A DNA stretch of 64,000 nucleotides, taken from NCBI GenBank assembly GCA_029582165.1, contig CM055891.1, forward strand, positions 27,816,832 to 27,880,831, read 5' to 3'. The translations under genes were made by a program, and so were the position numbers. Position 1 is the first letter of the stretch; each line of letters opens with the position of its first letter. This stretch comes from Portulaca oleracea. Its lineage: Eukaryota; Streptophyta; Magnoliopsida; Caryophyllales; Portulacaceae. The notes beneath the pieces were generated by a model. It was not told where the DNA came from, ran no database searches, and saw nothing but the letters and a program-made list of their open reading frames with translations. Below are positions 21,662 to 33,230 of the stretch, in pieces.

Positions 21662-24600
21662 ATGTCATCAACTTCAACCAAATCTTCTCAATCCCAAGTA
21701 CATAAGTTTACATTTTTGTCTAATAAAAGTATGGAAGATTTATACAAAGCTAGACCATTTGTTTTCATAGGAATCCTGCTCTTTATCTTCTACATTTTGC
21801 TTTCAAATGGTCTTTTCTATCCATCACCTGAATACTTGGCCAGAGTAAGACAAGAGTTTCATACTGTTTACAATGGCGGCAAAGTTCTTGACCCTGAACA
21901 CCCTACCAATATAAGTCATCTTATGATAGGCATCTCGGGCTCAGTGAAAACATTGAAGTCGAGAAAACCCTACATAGAGGCATGGTGGCGACCAAATGTA
22001 ACCAAAGGGTACCTCTTCTTAGATCGTAACCCTACAAGTGATTTTCTACCTTGGCCACCTTCATCCCCTCCATACCGTATCTATGAAGACACTTCGAGGT
22101 ATGTTAGAGTTTGTTATTTCTGTTCTACTGTTGTGATAATTGATGAAGAATATGTTATATTGATCAATTAGCAAAAAGTTACTCTAAGATATCACGTGTT
22201 TTGTGGTAATGATTTTTTGACACCACTATTTTTGGCAATGATAATTAAGCATACTTTGATTTATGGTGGTAGAATTGTTAGGACTTTGACTGTCACAGTG
22301 TCATCGAAAATTGAAAAGTCTCGCCCAAATATTTACAAGGTTTTTGATTCAACATGCATACAAATGAATTTTTTGTATTTATACAAACATGATTCAATTT
22401 GCATACAACAAAAATGTCAAATGAATGTTACATAAACAACACAAGTTCAGCCTCGATCAACATATCCAAGCTTGAAAAATTACTAGAGCTTTCAATTGCC
22501 TAGAAAACTTAAACTTTGAAACTCCGAAACAGAGGCACACAAACATGATTGAACATGTATGAATCAAAAGCCCTAAATTAATTTCAACAAATAATGAACG
22601 AAAATAAACCAAATTGTCACTACCCAATTCGAGTTTCCAAGATTCATCCTCAAAATTGCAATCCCAAAATTTAATCTATGAACAATCAAAGTGATTACAT
22701 ATTAACATGATTATACATGTTTCTAACAAAATCCATAGCTCAATTTTAGAAGAAAACAAACGAATTCAACCCCGATTTGAAATAAATAAGCAATTTTTCA
22801 ACGAGATTTTCTTATCATATTCTCTGATCGTACATGTTTGACATCTCTCCGATCTCTTATTCTGTTATCATCTTCTTTGATTGTACGTACATCACAAGGT
22901 ACAAACCCTATGACAAGCATGGAATGCGCTATGCCATACGAATGGTGAGGGTGATCGTAGAGATGTTTAAGATAGCCCCTCGAGGGACTAGGTGGTTTGT
23001 AACGGCAGATGATGATACCATATTGTTCTTGGATAATTTGGTGGATGTTTTGTCAAGGTATGATCATAACAAATACTTTTACATTGGGGAGAATTCAGAG
23101 TGTGTGTGGTGTAATTTTGGTATGTCTTTCGAGATGGCATTTGGAGGAGCTGCTTCTGCTTTTAGTTACCCTCTTATTGAGGCCTTGGCTGTGAATTTGG
23201 ATGTTTGTATCAAGAGATACCCTTGGCTTTACGGGAGTGATCATATTTTTCAGTCCTGTGTGGCCGATTTGGGAATTTCTCTTACTCATGAAAAGGGATT
23301 CCATCAGGTAATTTATCATTTTATTTCAAAAAATTACTCGGAGGTACCCTGACTTTTGGTGAAATATTTTTTTAGGTACCCCAACTTTTCAAAACTCATT
23401 TTGGAGTACCCTTACTTTTTGGGTTAGAAATTATTAGGTGCTTTTTCGGTCATTAATTTGGTTAAGTGACTGAAATATCCTTATCTTCCATTTTTTAAGA
23501 AATACCCTTAAAGAGGAAGAATAAAGGTATTTCGGTCACATAACAAAATTGATGGTCGGAAAAACACCAAATAATTACTAACCCAAAAAGTAAGGGTACC
23601 TTAAAATGAGTTTTGAAAAGTTGGGATACCGAAAAATAGTTTCACTAAATATTGGGGTACCTCCGAGTAATTTTTTTGATTTATTTTATTAATGTATTTT
23701 CGAAAGGGTTTTCGGATGATAATATACTGACATTTGGGGGTGTTGGATTGTAATATACCAACCTTTACTATTGGACAGCAATATCCCTGACCTTTATACC
23801 TAGGTGACATTATTATACCAACAGTAACTAAGGGACGGTGAACCGGTCTCCATGAGCGCTAACGTGGCTAGTGAAGGGAAAAAAACTGTCTCAGGCTAAT
23901 AACCTCATTAACCCCTTAGTTTTTCTCACTAACCCACATTAAAAGACATTGATTGGTTGTATGTCACGTCAGTATGAAGACTGGTTCACCACCGCGTTAG
24001 TCACTGTGTTAGGGCCGATTTCTTTTAATGTGGGTTAGTGAGAAAAGTGGAGGGTTAATAGGGTTATTGGGTAAGGGTCGGTTAATTTCCCTCTGCCTGC
24101 CACGTCAAAACAGAGACCATTAATCAGTCACCATCTCCTTGGGCACCATTGGTATAATAATCTCACCTAAGTATAAAGGTCGGTGATATTGTTGTCCAAT
24201 AATAAATATCGGTATATTACAATCCAATACCCCTAAAAATCGGTATATAGTGATCCAATATCCCTTTTCGAAAAAATTATAAGGTTATGCTTTTACTAAA
24301 GAATTTTTTCCTATAAACATAATAGTAGCAGTTTCAGAAAAAAAATATAAATGTCTACGAATGTAGTTTGCACAAATTTCATAACGATACACTTGGGAAC
24401 ATGTAGACAATATACCAACTTTCACATGGGCAAATACGAGCTTTATTGTTTTTTTGCCAGAATAGTCATTTTATTAATCAAATTTATATTACATACACCC
24501 CAGCTTTCATGACAACCGTAAATACAAGCTTTACTGTTGTTTTATTCCATACCATTGTTCAAGCTAAAGCCTAACTAGTGCGGAAGGGGGTTGTAACCAC

Positions 24601-27256
24601 AAATTTTCAAGTCTAAAATAAATAAAGATAAGAAAAATGAAATAAATATAATTTGTATTGATTTCAAAGAATTTGGGTACAATCTCTCAATATTTATTAC
24701 AAGATGAACAAATAAATAATCCTCTGATTCGATCTATGTTGTCTTCTCGAAGGAGGGTCGATGGGCTTGAATCTCGATCAAGTCGGTGTTGAATATCTAG
24801 AATAAACGACACATAGTGAAGTGTTTGTTGTTTATTCTCTAGAGAGAATCTTCTTGAGAGTTCAATTTTTCTATCCTCTCCTAAATGAGAGAGAGTAGTC
24901 CTATTTATAGAGGAGAGACTCCCTCTCTTGGATGACTTGTTAGTCTTCTTGGGCCGTTGACCGGACCTTGGGTTTGGGTTGACTTGACAGTCCATTTGAC
25001 TTTGACTTAGTAGTCAGTGTGGGCCGTTGTCCGGGCCTCATGCTTGGGTTGACTTGGTAGTCCATTTGACTTTGACTTGGTAGTCACTTGGGTTTTGACT
25101 TAATAGTCGATTTGACTCTGAATTAGCAGTCGTTTGAGTTTTGACTTGATAGTAAGCTTGAGCCAATTTCACTTAAATGAATTAAATTAATTAATTTGGA
25201 CCAACCAAAATAACCAACTTAATTTATTTTATAATTTGGCATTATTTTGATATTTTTTTAATGTCTACAGGGGACAATAAAGCTGGCTAAGCCTAGGGAT
25301 GGAAGTGGGTCCTGGACCCTGTCAGACCCAACCCATTAAAACGGGACTGAGTCCAAATATTTTGGACCCAGTGGGTCTGGGCGGGTCTGGGTTTGAAAAA
25401 AATAGTGGGCCTGGGTCCGGTTCCAAGCACGGACCCGACCCATAGACCCATTAAAATATAAACATATATAATTTTTTTTTTGAAAAAATAAAAACCAAAG
25501 TACAACAATACTACTCATCCACTGCCTGGCGCCAACTGGGACTTCTGGGAGTATTGGGCCTGTTGAAGTGTTGACTTATATTTTCTAAAACCCTAGTATA
25601 CTATTTTTTTCCTTTGAAATGTTTTTATTGTGTTAAAAAAAACATAATAGTTACTATTATATATGTGTACAAATATAAAATTAACCCAACAAATTGATAA
25701 ATCTAGTAAAAATATATAATAGAGTTGGACCCATTAAGGACCCGTGAATCCTTAGACCCGCTGAGTCAGAACTTTGTAACCAATCGGGTCCCAGAGCGGG
25801 TCTGAGTCCAAAAAAAAAATCTTGCGAGTGCCCATTGCCATCCCTAACTAAGCCAAAGCATTGACCCGTTGGTCCAAAGGCTTGTATAATGAAAAAGTTT
25901 TTGTTGTACATATGACATGTTCTTTTCATGGGTTACATTGGGCAAGTGTAAGTATCAATAAATTTGAGGGGGTATTTGGTTGAGAAACTTTCCCGGGAAA
26001 GTTTCTCAACTTTTCCAATTTGAAAAACATACTCATGTTTGATTGAGAAACTTTCCCGGGAAAGTTTTGATGTGGGACCCACAATTTCCCTCACAAACCC
26101 ATGAAAAAGTTTCCCGGGGGGTTAGGGAAAGTTTTTCCTGGGAAAGTCTTTCTCGGGAAACAACCAAATGCACCAATATGTTTTCGTAAATTTTCATAAA
26201 CCAAAACTAAAATCAATCTTGAAAGTGAAAGGGAATAATTTCGTCAACCCAAATTGTTTAGTTTGAAACATTTACATGGACTATAAAGCAAGTTTGTTTA
26301 AGAATATATATATCACAATTATGGTTAGTGATACAAATCACTCCTTAAACTTTTAATATTTTTTCATTCTCTTTCTACAAAAAGTAAGCCGGCAATGGTA
26401 TATTTCAATTTAATTCCACTTAGACTCGTTTAAGAAAAAGTTAAATCATTTTTTAAAAAATTTTTGCAGGTGGATTTATACAAGAATTTATCAGGGTTTC
26501 TATCATCACATCCTCATACTCCATTTATATCACTTCACCACCTTGATATAGTTGATCCTATATTTCCCTCCATGAATAGATATGAAGCCTTGAATCACTT
26601 TAAGAAAGTTGCAGATATTGATCAATCTAGGCTTCTACAACAAACCATTTGCTACGAAAAGTCGAAAAGTTGGTCGTTTTCGATAGCATGGGGCTACTCA
26701 GTTCAAGTTTATGAGAAAATCATACCCCCAAGTATACTAGAAAGGCCCCTTGAGACATTTTCTGCATTGAGGAAGGCTTCAATGCGTCCTGCTGTCATGT
26801 TCAACACCCGTCCTCTCTCCAACAATCCTTGCGAAATGCCTCTTATTTTCTTTCTTGAATCTATTGAAAAAGATTCAAAGAATAAACAGATTGTTTCAAG
26901 ATATACTCGAAGATCACCACCAATAACACTAGCAAATTGTTCATCTTCTTCATCAACACAAAAAGGAAATTCTTCTGGCTTAATCAGTGACCTTGCCCAA
27001 GTTATCGTTGTCTCCCCTACTACCAAATATAATGCTATGGTAAGTGCAGCTCTAATTAGACATAAGTTTTGTACCTTTGACATAATTGTGATATATTCAT
27101 AATAATCTCCTCTGAAAGTTTTTTTCCCCTTCTTGGATTTGTAAACAGGCCGGAACAAGGAGAGAATGCTGCGATATTATAGATCAGTTTGAGAAGAATA
27201 TTACTAGGATCAAGTATAGAACTTGCAAGAAAAATGAAATATTGGGAGTTGATTAA
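21662..27256 (+). CDS. DUF604/fringe-like (GT31-like) glycosyltransferase, paralogue B
   Basis: Four exons, 21662-22098, 22899-23307, 26470-27039 and 27149-27256, give 507 aa. Exons 2, 3 and 4 have exactly the lengths of those in gene A (409, 570, 108 bp), and splice phases agree. The start MSSTSTKSSQ is followed by a membrane anchor (FVFIGILLFIFYILLSNGLF), then ISHLMIGISGS, TADDDTILF (DDD), YGSDHIFQSCVADLG, QTICYEKSKSWSFSIAWGY and a Cys-rich end. Predicted type II Golgi glycosyltransferase. Intron 2 has grown to 3162 bp (678 in A) by insertion of two MITEs, a solo LTR and two further short elements. The promoter carries a TRIM with a nested hAT. The reading frame is intact, so expression rather than protein is more likely to have changed. 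Confidence 0.88.
23331..23673. mobile_element. MITE with about 150-bp inverted arms in intron 2 of gene B
   Basis: Starts aaattactcggaggtaccc and ends gggtacctccgagtaattt. The arms match almost throughout, including caacttttcaaaactcattt and cccttactttttgggttag. No coding capacity. Superfamily undecided because no clear target duplication is visible. Confidence 0.75.
23706..24264. mobile_element. MULE-type MITE, 559 bp, in intron 2 of gene B
   Basis: Flanked by perfect 9-bp duplications ttttcgaaa (23697-23705 and 24265-24273). The arms begin gggttttcggatgataata and, reverse-complemented, gggatattggatcactata. They carry repeated words of the type ggattgtaatatacc and ggacaacaatat. Inner arms also pair over cccacattaaaag and cttttaatgtggg. 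Related to the element at 43406-48958. Confidence 0.85.
24592..25269 (-). repeat. Solo LTR, 678 bp, minus orientation, in intron 2 of gene B
   Basis: On the minus strand it starts TGTAGACATTAAAA and ends GGTTACA, with a TATA box (ctataaatag, + coordinates 24901-24910) and the downstream leader of a typical LTR. Flanks ggggt and gggga match at four of five bases. The intron of gene A lacks it (gaggcttgtgtggatgagggacaataag-type sequence is continuous near 17290-17310). No internal region or second LTR is present. Confidence 0.65.
24957..25145 (+). promoter_or_regulatory. Cluster of W-box motifs in the U3 of the solo LTR
   Basis: Eleven TTGAC words occur in 190 bp, ten of them followed by C or T (TTGACY, the WRKY-binding W box). 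They lie in phrases such as ttgacttggtagtcc and tttgactttgactt. On the minus strand the cluster lies upstream of the LTR TATA box, where an enhancer would be. Confidence 0.55.
25294..25846. mobile_element. hAT-type MITE, 553 bp, in intron 2 of gene B
   Basis: Ends tagggatggaagtggg and cccattgccatcccta are inverted repeats. Flanking 8-mers gctaagcc and actaagcc match at seven of eight bases. The ends are rich in gggtct/gggtcc words, as in the widespread plant family with TAGGGATGGCAATGGG termini. No transposase. Confidence 0.8.
25968..26174. mobile_element. Short MITE of the GGTATTTGGTT type
   Basis: Ends gggggtatttggttgagaa and ttctcgggaaacaaccaaatgcacc-type sequence are inverted. The interior is palindromic around gaaactttcccgggaaagtttc. 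About 207 bp, non-coding; superfamily not determined. Confidence 0.6.
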
Positions 27257-27294
27257 GTGTTACGAAGTTTATTGAAAAAGTATGTAACTGAGTA

Positions 27295-27530
27295 CTACCT
27301 CCGTTTTGTTTTATCTGTCGCCTAAGGAATTGTGGCAAAAATTTTGACCGTTAATATCTTAATTTGTATAATGATTCATCATATAAAATTGATATCATTA
27401 GATTCGTAATAAAAAATATTATTAAAAAAGTATAATATTATATTTTTCTATAAAAGTTTTTTATTAGAAATTATTGATTAAAAATTGGCATAGAAAACCG
27501 TAAATGACAAATAAAAAAGAATGGAGGGAG
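27295..27530. mobile_element. Stowaway-type MITE downstream of gene B
   Basis: Starts ctacctccgttttg and ends aatggagggag, flanked by TA on both sides. Gene A has no insertion at the matching place (taactgtgtgtttgtcatatg), so it arrived after the duplication. Confidence 0.75.
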
Positions 27531-27612
27531 TATTTGATTATCATATGATATTTAAGGAGATTGACTGTGTATCTCAACATCTAATTAATTAAGTAGGTTA
27601 CTACAATTATTA

Positions 27613-27643
27613 CTAGTGAGTTGTGCCCGTGCGAGGCACGGGC
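27613..27643 (-). other. Helitron 3' terminus: hairpin plus CTAG
   Basis: Stem gcccgtgc (27625-27632), loop gag, stem gcacgggc (27636-27643), followed on the minus strand by ACAACTCACTAG at the end. This is the canonical CTRR end with a termination hairpin. Confidence 0.85.
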
Positions 27644-27815
27644 TGCTTGACAGAAAAAGCTGTACAAGAAAATTTATTACATGTTTGCAAGGGGAAGTTT
27701 GGGTAATATCAGCAACAATTTCCATGGTGTGAAAATACACCTCAAGTAGAAATGTTGTCACCACCCCCTAGAATTGTGATATTTGACATGTCGATCCAAC
27801 CTCAGGGTCTCTTGA

Positions 27816-30800
27816 TGTAAAACCCCGAAAATTCCAAACATGTTGACCGTGACGTCGTTAATAGAATAGGTTTGACTTCGTTATTTACTGTTGTTCGTAA
27901 TGTGTTTATTTATGCTAACGCTTGAGCTCGTAGGACCGTTGAGGGACTAACAAGGGTAGAATAGTAATTTCCGCTGGTTAGTATTATTATGTGAATAATT
28001 ACGTGAATATTATTTGCTATGTGATTATATGATTATTAGTGTTAATATTATTATTACTATTATTAGAATTATTAGGTTTTTAGAAAAATCAGTTTTTAAT
28101 TGTTAAATGGGTTGGATTAGGATTAGTTTTTGGGCCTAAATTGGGTATTAATATATAAACCCCTTTCTCCCCTCTCAAACCCTAAAAACCCTAATCTCTC
28201 AATACCAAACCCTAGCTCCCTCCAACTCTCTCTCCCTCTCTCTCTGCGTCCAGTAGCGCCACCAAGATCGCCCTAGCCACAGCCGCTAAACCACCGCCAC
28301 CATCGCAGACCACCACTCTCCATCCTCTCTCCATCTCTTTTCTCTCTCTCTCTGGTCGCGCCAACCCATTCTTGTGCACCGCCACACAAACCGTCGCACG
28401 CCGCCACCACAGCCGCCGCCACCTCCGCAGGCGAACCACCGCAACCAACCATCTTCTTCTCTCTCAATCGCACTCTTCCTCCCTCTTTCTCTCTCTCGAT
28501 CTTGGTCACTGAAGACTACCTTCGCCGCGCCATTGCCGGAGCCACAGCCGCCGACCGCCACCCTTGCCGCCGGAGTCGCAGACTCTCGCCGGAGTCGCAG
28601 ACTCTCGCCGGAGTCGTCGTCTCACGGCTGATCGAAGAAGACCTTGCTTGCCACTTCGCGGCCAGACACCGTCGCAGCCCCGACACCGCCACACCACGCC
28701 CGTAGCATTCTTTGCGCCGCGCCCCTCGTAAGGCCGCCCGGAACCAGAAACACCTACGTAAAACCCTAACCCTAACGCTAACCCTAACCTGATCTGTTTT
28801 CTTTTCAGTTTCTTTATTTTCCTTTTCTTTTTCCTTTTCTTTTCTGTTTTCTTTTTATTTTATTTTATTTTCAAAAATTAATATTCTGTTTTTATAATTA
28901 TTGTATTGTTAGTTTTGTAATTAGGAAAAATTATGTGTAAATAATTTCTTGGTTGTAATTATGTGTAACTTATTTGTTATGTGTAATTAGTTAATTGTTA
29001 TGTGTAATTTTTTATGTAATAAATTGTAATTAGATTAGATTGTAATAGTTGATTATTAGGTTTAAAAGTAGTTCTTTAATGTTCTTTATTTTTCTTTACA
29101 TGAATCGTTAGACCACAATATTATTGTATGTACGAATTTGGAAATTTATTTACCTAAGTTAATTCTTGAATTTTAGTTATTATGTTCTTTATTGTTCTTT
29201 AAAAGTAAATCTTGTTAAGTTTGTTAAATAAATTAGTTAACCTACTAGAAGTTGAAATCTTGTTAATAAAATCTTGAATTCTTGAATAGTAGTTGAGAAA
29301 TTTACACATTGATCTCTTTTAAAAGTTATCCATGATTAAGTTATTAAGTGAATTAAATTTGTTTAACTATTAAAAGTTCAATTTTTGTTAGTAATTCACG
29401 TTTCTTGTTAAATCTTGATTCTTGAAAATTAATTAGGTTTCTTGTTTCATTAAGTTAAATATTGTATGTTCTTTTATTTCTTTTTTAGGACTCATTCATG
29501 TTAGGGTTTAGATAACATTATTATTGTATGCACGAATCTTTAAAGTATAATTATCTAGATTAATTCTTGAATCGTTAGTTAAATATTCATATGTTCTTTA
29601 AATTCTCTTAGGGTTCATTCATGTTAATTTCATGTGTAATCTTGATTAAATAAGTGAGTTGGTTAAATTACTAAAAAGGAACTCGATTCTTGTTATTAAT
29701 TCTTGATTCTTGATTATTTTCCCTTGTTATAACTTATTTGTAAATAATCCATGCTTTAATCTTTAAAATCTTGGTCAAGTAATTTATGTGTTAAGTAATT
29801 TTTATTCCTTTTATGACTTTAGGGTTGGTTAAATTTATTAAAGTGTCTTTCATGTTTTCTAAATTAAGTTTACTTCTACAAGTTTAATTGTTGGACCTAA
29901 GTTGAGTTGGACTTCCTACCTTAGACCCTAAGTATCGTTTTAAGCCCAAATTAGAACCCCGAGACCGTTTGGTAAAAGTTAGAACCGAAATAACAAATTA
30001 ATTGATAACCGTTAACGGGACAGTTTTGTTAGTGTCTAAAGATCGGGTTGCCACGGCTAGTGTAGTTACCTTTTGATCAAACCCTTTGAACTGGAGGTTC
30101 CCTTAGATGTTAGGAACCATAGGAATTTTACGGATCGAACGTTTGATTTGTATAGCCCGAGTTATAACCGTTTTACCGGAACCTGTCAAATCTGGACCAA
30201 TGGGAAAGACGGGTGTTTTTGAGGTCTTTCGGGGCTGAGTTGGGCTTAACCATCAACATAGAAGTTTTAGTAGACATCCTGAGGTTTCCGAAAAGTCCAG
30301 AACCAGACCCATAGGATGTCGGGAAGTCGAGTTGTGACCCGTTTATTGTGAATGTTATAATCTGTCCTCTGCTTGCTTCTTTTTATAATAATTGTTGAGT
30401 GAAAATAATATATGATCTTGTTATGTGTTTTCTTGGAGGTGTTAAGTGTAATTTCGTAAATGATAGGAACCTAAGTGTTCCTAGGGGATGGGTTAGGTAG
30501 TTAATAGTTAATACTAACTTCGTTAGAACGCGTTTTGATTAGATAATTATTCTTATTCTAGGCCCGAGTTAGTGCGTGACGTTAGTAAGCTCAAGTGTGT
30601 TCTTCTTTTGCTGTGCTGTGAAGTATATCAGGTAATTGTCTATGCTCTAATCCCCACCGGGATGCTCTTTAAATGTGTTTTGATGTTTTATAATTTATTT
30701 TGAGAATTGCATCCCGAAAGGGGACTTTTGTGGAAATACGACCATCTGTTTTGATAATCTTTTGTTTCGATTGTGACCTTGGTTTATTTGAGTCAAGAAA

Positions 30801-31638
30801 TTGGATGGTCTTTTATTCAAAGTTTTGTTAATGGTTTTGATAACTTGGGATGGTTTGACTTGAGAGTTGTGAGTCGAGTTTGAATATTGTTTAATTAATT
30901 CAAGTGGAAACGTTAAGCGGGTTTCGGGGGATAACCTGTTGTGCAGGTGTAACAACCTGCAGGGTTATGGACCAGGAGATCAGGGCTTCCTTCCCTGATA
31001 TAGGATAGTATTTTGATGCCTTTGGTAGGCGATGTTCTTGATGCCTTTGGTAGGCGATGTTCTTGATGCCTTTGGTAGGCGATGTTCTTGATGCCTTTGG
31101 TAGGCGATGTTTATGCCTTTGGTAGGCGATGTTCTTGATGCCTTTGGTAGGCGATGTTACTTTAAGGGATTTGGTATCCCGCCCGCAAATTAAAATATGG
31201 ATTGGATGGGTTGAGGAAACAATATGGGATTAAAGGTTTGTAAAATGTTTGATTTGATCCCTCTCCCTAAAATGAATTGAAATGCACTTAAACTGTTTTA
31301 AACGTTAGGGGTAGACATTATTGAGATTTCCCCCTCATTTTCTGAAATGTTTTGATTTCAGGTGAAGATCTAAATGCTGGGGACGGGAGTTAGAAGTGAG
31401 GACGACGAGTCTAGAAGTCCTTGAACCTTTTATTTTGTTTTCGTTATGAATTCTTAAAGTTTGTTGAGTTGTTAGTAGTTGTCGTTAGCAGACAGTTGTG
31501 TTTTCCTTTCTCGCCTTGTATTCCTTCGGGGATACGGCAGTGACGCCCAAACTGAATTTGAAAGTCTTCCGCTAAGTTTTGTCTGTTAACGTTAGTTTGA
31601 CTTTGACTTTTCTATAATTGAATTTCTGGGGCGTTACA
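27816..31638 (+). repeat. Solo LTR of a long-LTR Ty3/gypsy element, nested in the Helitron
   Basis: 3823 bp starting TGTAAAACCCCGAAAATTC and ending TTTCTGGGGCGTTACA, flanked by perfect 5-bp duplications cttga (27811-27815 and 31639-31643). A TATA box (attaatatataaacccc) at about 28146-28162 is followed by a CT-rich, GC-rich leader (28180-28720). No primer site, polypurine tract or second LTR is present. Length, ends and the cttcggggatacggcagtgac stretch near the 3' end suggest the Tekay chromovirus type; that is inference. Confidence 0.75.
31014..31160 (+). repeat. 25-bp tandem repeat inside the solo LTR
   Basis: Six copies of gatgcctttggtaggcgatgttctt type, one shortened to ttatgcc at about 31111. 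Purely local expansion within the LTR. Confidence 0.85.
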
Positions 31639-31659
31639 CTTGATTAGTAGGAGCTTGCA

Positions 31660-33020
31660 AAAATTGTAGTTGTAAACAAACTCTTTTTTTAGCAGCTTCG
31701 CGATGGCAGATCTTCAGTAGTTTGATGGTAACTGGAAAGAAAAGAAAGAATAGGTCTATAAATTATTGTAAGTAGTGACTCGCATGATCGAATGGTGTAA
31801 TTTATCCAACATAAAATTGATCAAAATGAATAAATACATAATAACCTGGAAAAGAATATACATATGGAACAAAATTAAGTTACCTCAATTCTGCCCTGAT
31901 TTTTAGGGCGATAATTTGATCCGATTGATTGGGTTGGCATTTGTCGCGCTAGAATACAGATGGTTGCCTGGCGTTGATAACAATTGACAGACATACAATC
32001 ACCCAAAACTTATTCTCAAGCAATTCATCAAATAGTTGATTGATGAACAACTTTTTCTTCATATAGTGTTTTGCTGCTCTGATTCCTGATCATTGATGGT
32101 GTCAACAGAACACATGTTGCTAAAGCCTGTAAACAATGATAGTAAGAGGGTATTGATGGTTACTGCTAGTCAGTAAAGTTTTTAAAAATGCAAAAATCTT
32201 GTTGCCTTGATGTGTGGGTTTTTTGGGTAGTATACTTACTGATTTTGTCTATGTCCTCTATGGATACTCCTGATTTGGTGATGTTTTTTTGTAGGGCATT
32301 CGGTGCAAAAAGGTGTAAAAAGCTGTTAATATCATCAAAATTGTTGCATTAAAGACTGGCCCAAGAAGCAAGCGGAGTTGTTCAAAAGCGTATGGAGAGA
32401 GCTAACAGAGTTGTGAAGAAAAGGAAAATTGGAAGCTGTGACACTACATGAAAGCATATGTTCAAAATTGGAAGCTTGAAAGAAAAGGAAAATTACCTAG
32501 AAAAAATGGTTAAATGTAACTGTAAACAGACTCTCTTTAGAACAGCTTCACAATGGCAAATCTTTAGCGGCTTATGATGGAAACTGGAAAGAAAAAGAAG
32601 AATAGGTGTCTGAATTATCATAAGTAGTGACTTGCATGAATGGTGTAACTTATTCAACATAAAATTGATGAAAATGAATAAATACTTAATAACCTGGAAA
32701 AGAATATAAACATGAAATAAAATTAGGTTACCTCAATACTGCCCTGATTTTTAGGGCGATAGACTGAGTTGGTGTTTGTAGTGCTACAATGCAGATAGTT
32801 GCCTGATGTCGATAGAAATAGACAGACATACAATCGCCCAAAACTTAGATACGGGGAATCACTTTTATTCTGAAGCAATTCATCAAATAATTGATTGATG
32901 AACAACTTTTACTTGATATGGTGTTTTGCACCTCTGATTCATGATCACTGATGGTGTGAACACATAACACACGTTTCTAAAGCCTGTAAACAATGATAGT
33001 AAAAAGGTATTGATGGTGAT
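31660..33020. repeat. Two diverged direct copies of about 500 bp in the Helitron
   Basis: Copy 1 (about 31660-32168) and copy 2 (about 32505-33020) share aacctggaaaagaatata, ctgccctgatttttagggcga, gacagacatacaatc.cccaaaactta, gatgaacaactttt and aagcctgtaaacaatgatagtaa, offset by about 845 bp. No coding signal recognised. Possibly captured intron or flank of a host gene, duplicated during Helitron rearrangement. Confidence 0.7.
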
Positions 33021-33230
33021 TCTATTGTGACAGCCATCTAAACAGTTTTACAAACAATATACCTAATTGCACTGATTGCTATGGAACTGGCAGAAATAAT
33101 AACCAAATTATTCACAGTCAGGCAGCCATCATGTCATCCCAATGGTTAATCATTAATTGCGAAGACAAATTTGCAACATCAGTGAAAAGTAACAATAGAT
33201 CATCACTAAGCTACTAAATTAGAAAACACT

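Noticed and set aside
28212..28705. GC-rich open frames on both strands
   Set aside because: They lie in the CT/GCC-rich leader of the solo LTR and show no domain.
28755..28790. Telomere-like ccctaaccctaacgctaaccctaacc
   Set aside because: About four imperfect units of the wrong plant repeat (plants use CCCTAAA), inside an LTR; not an interstitial telomere.
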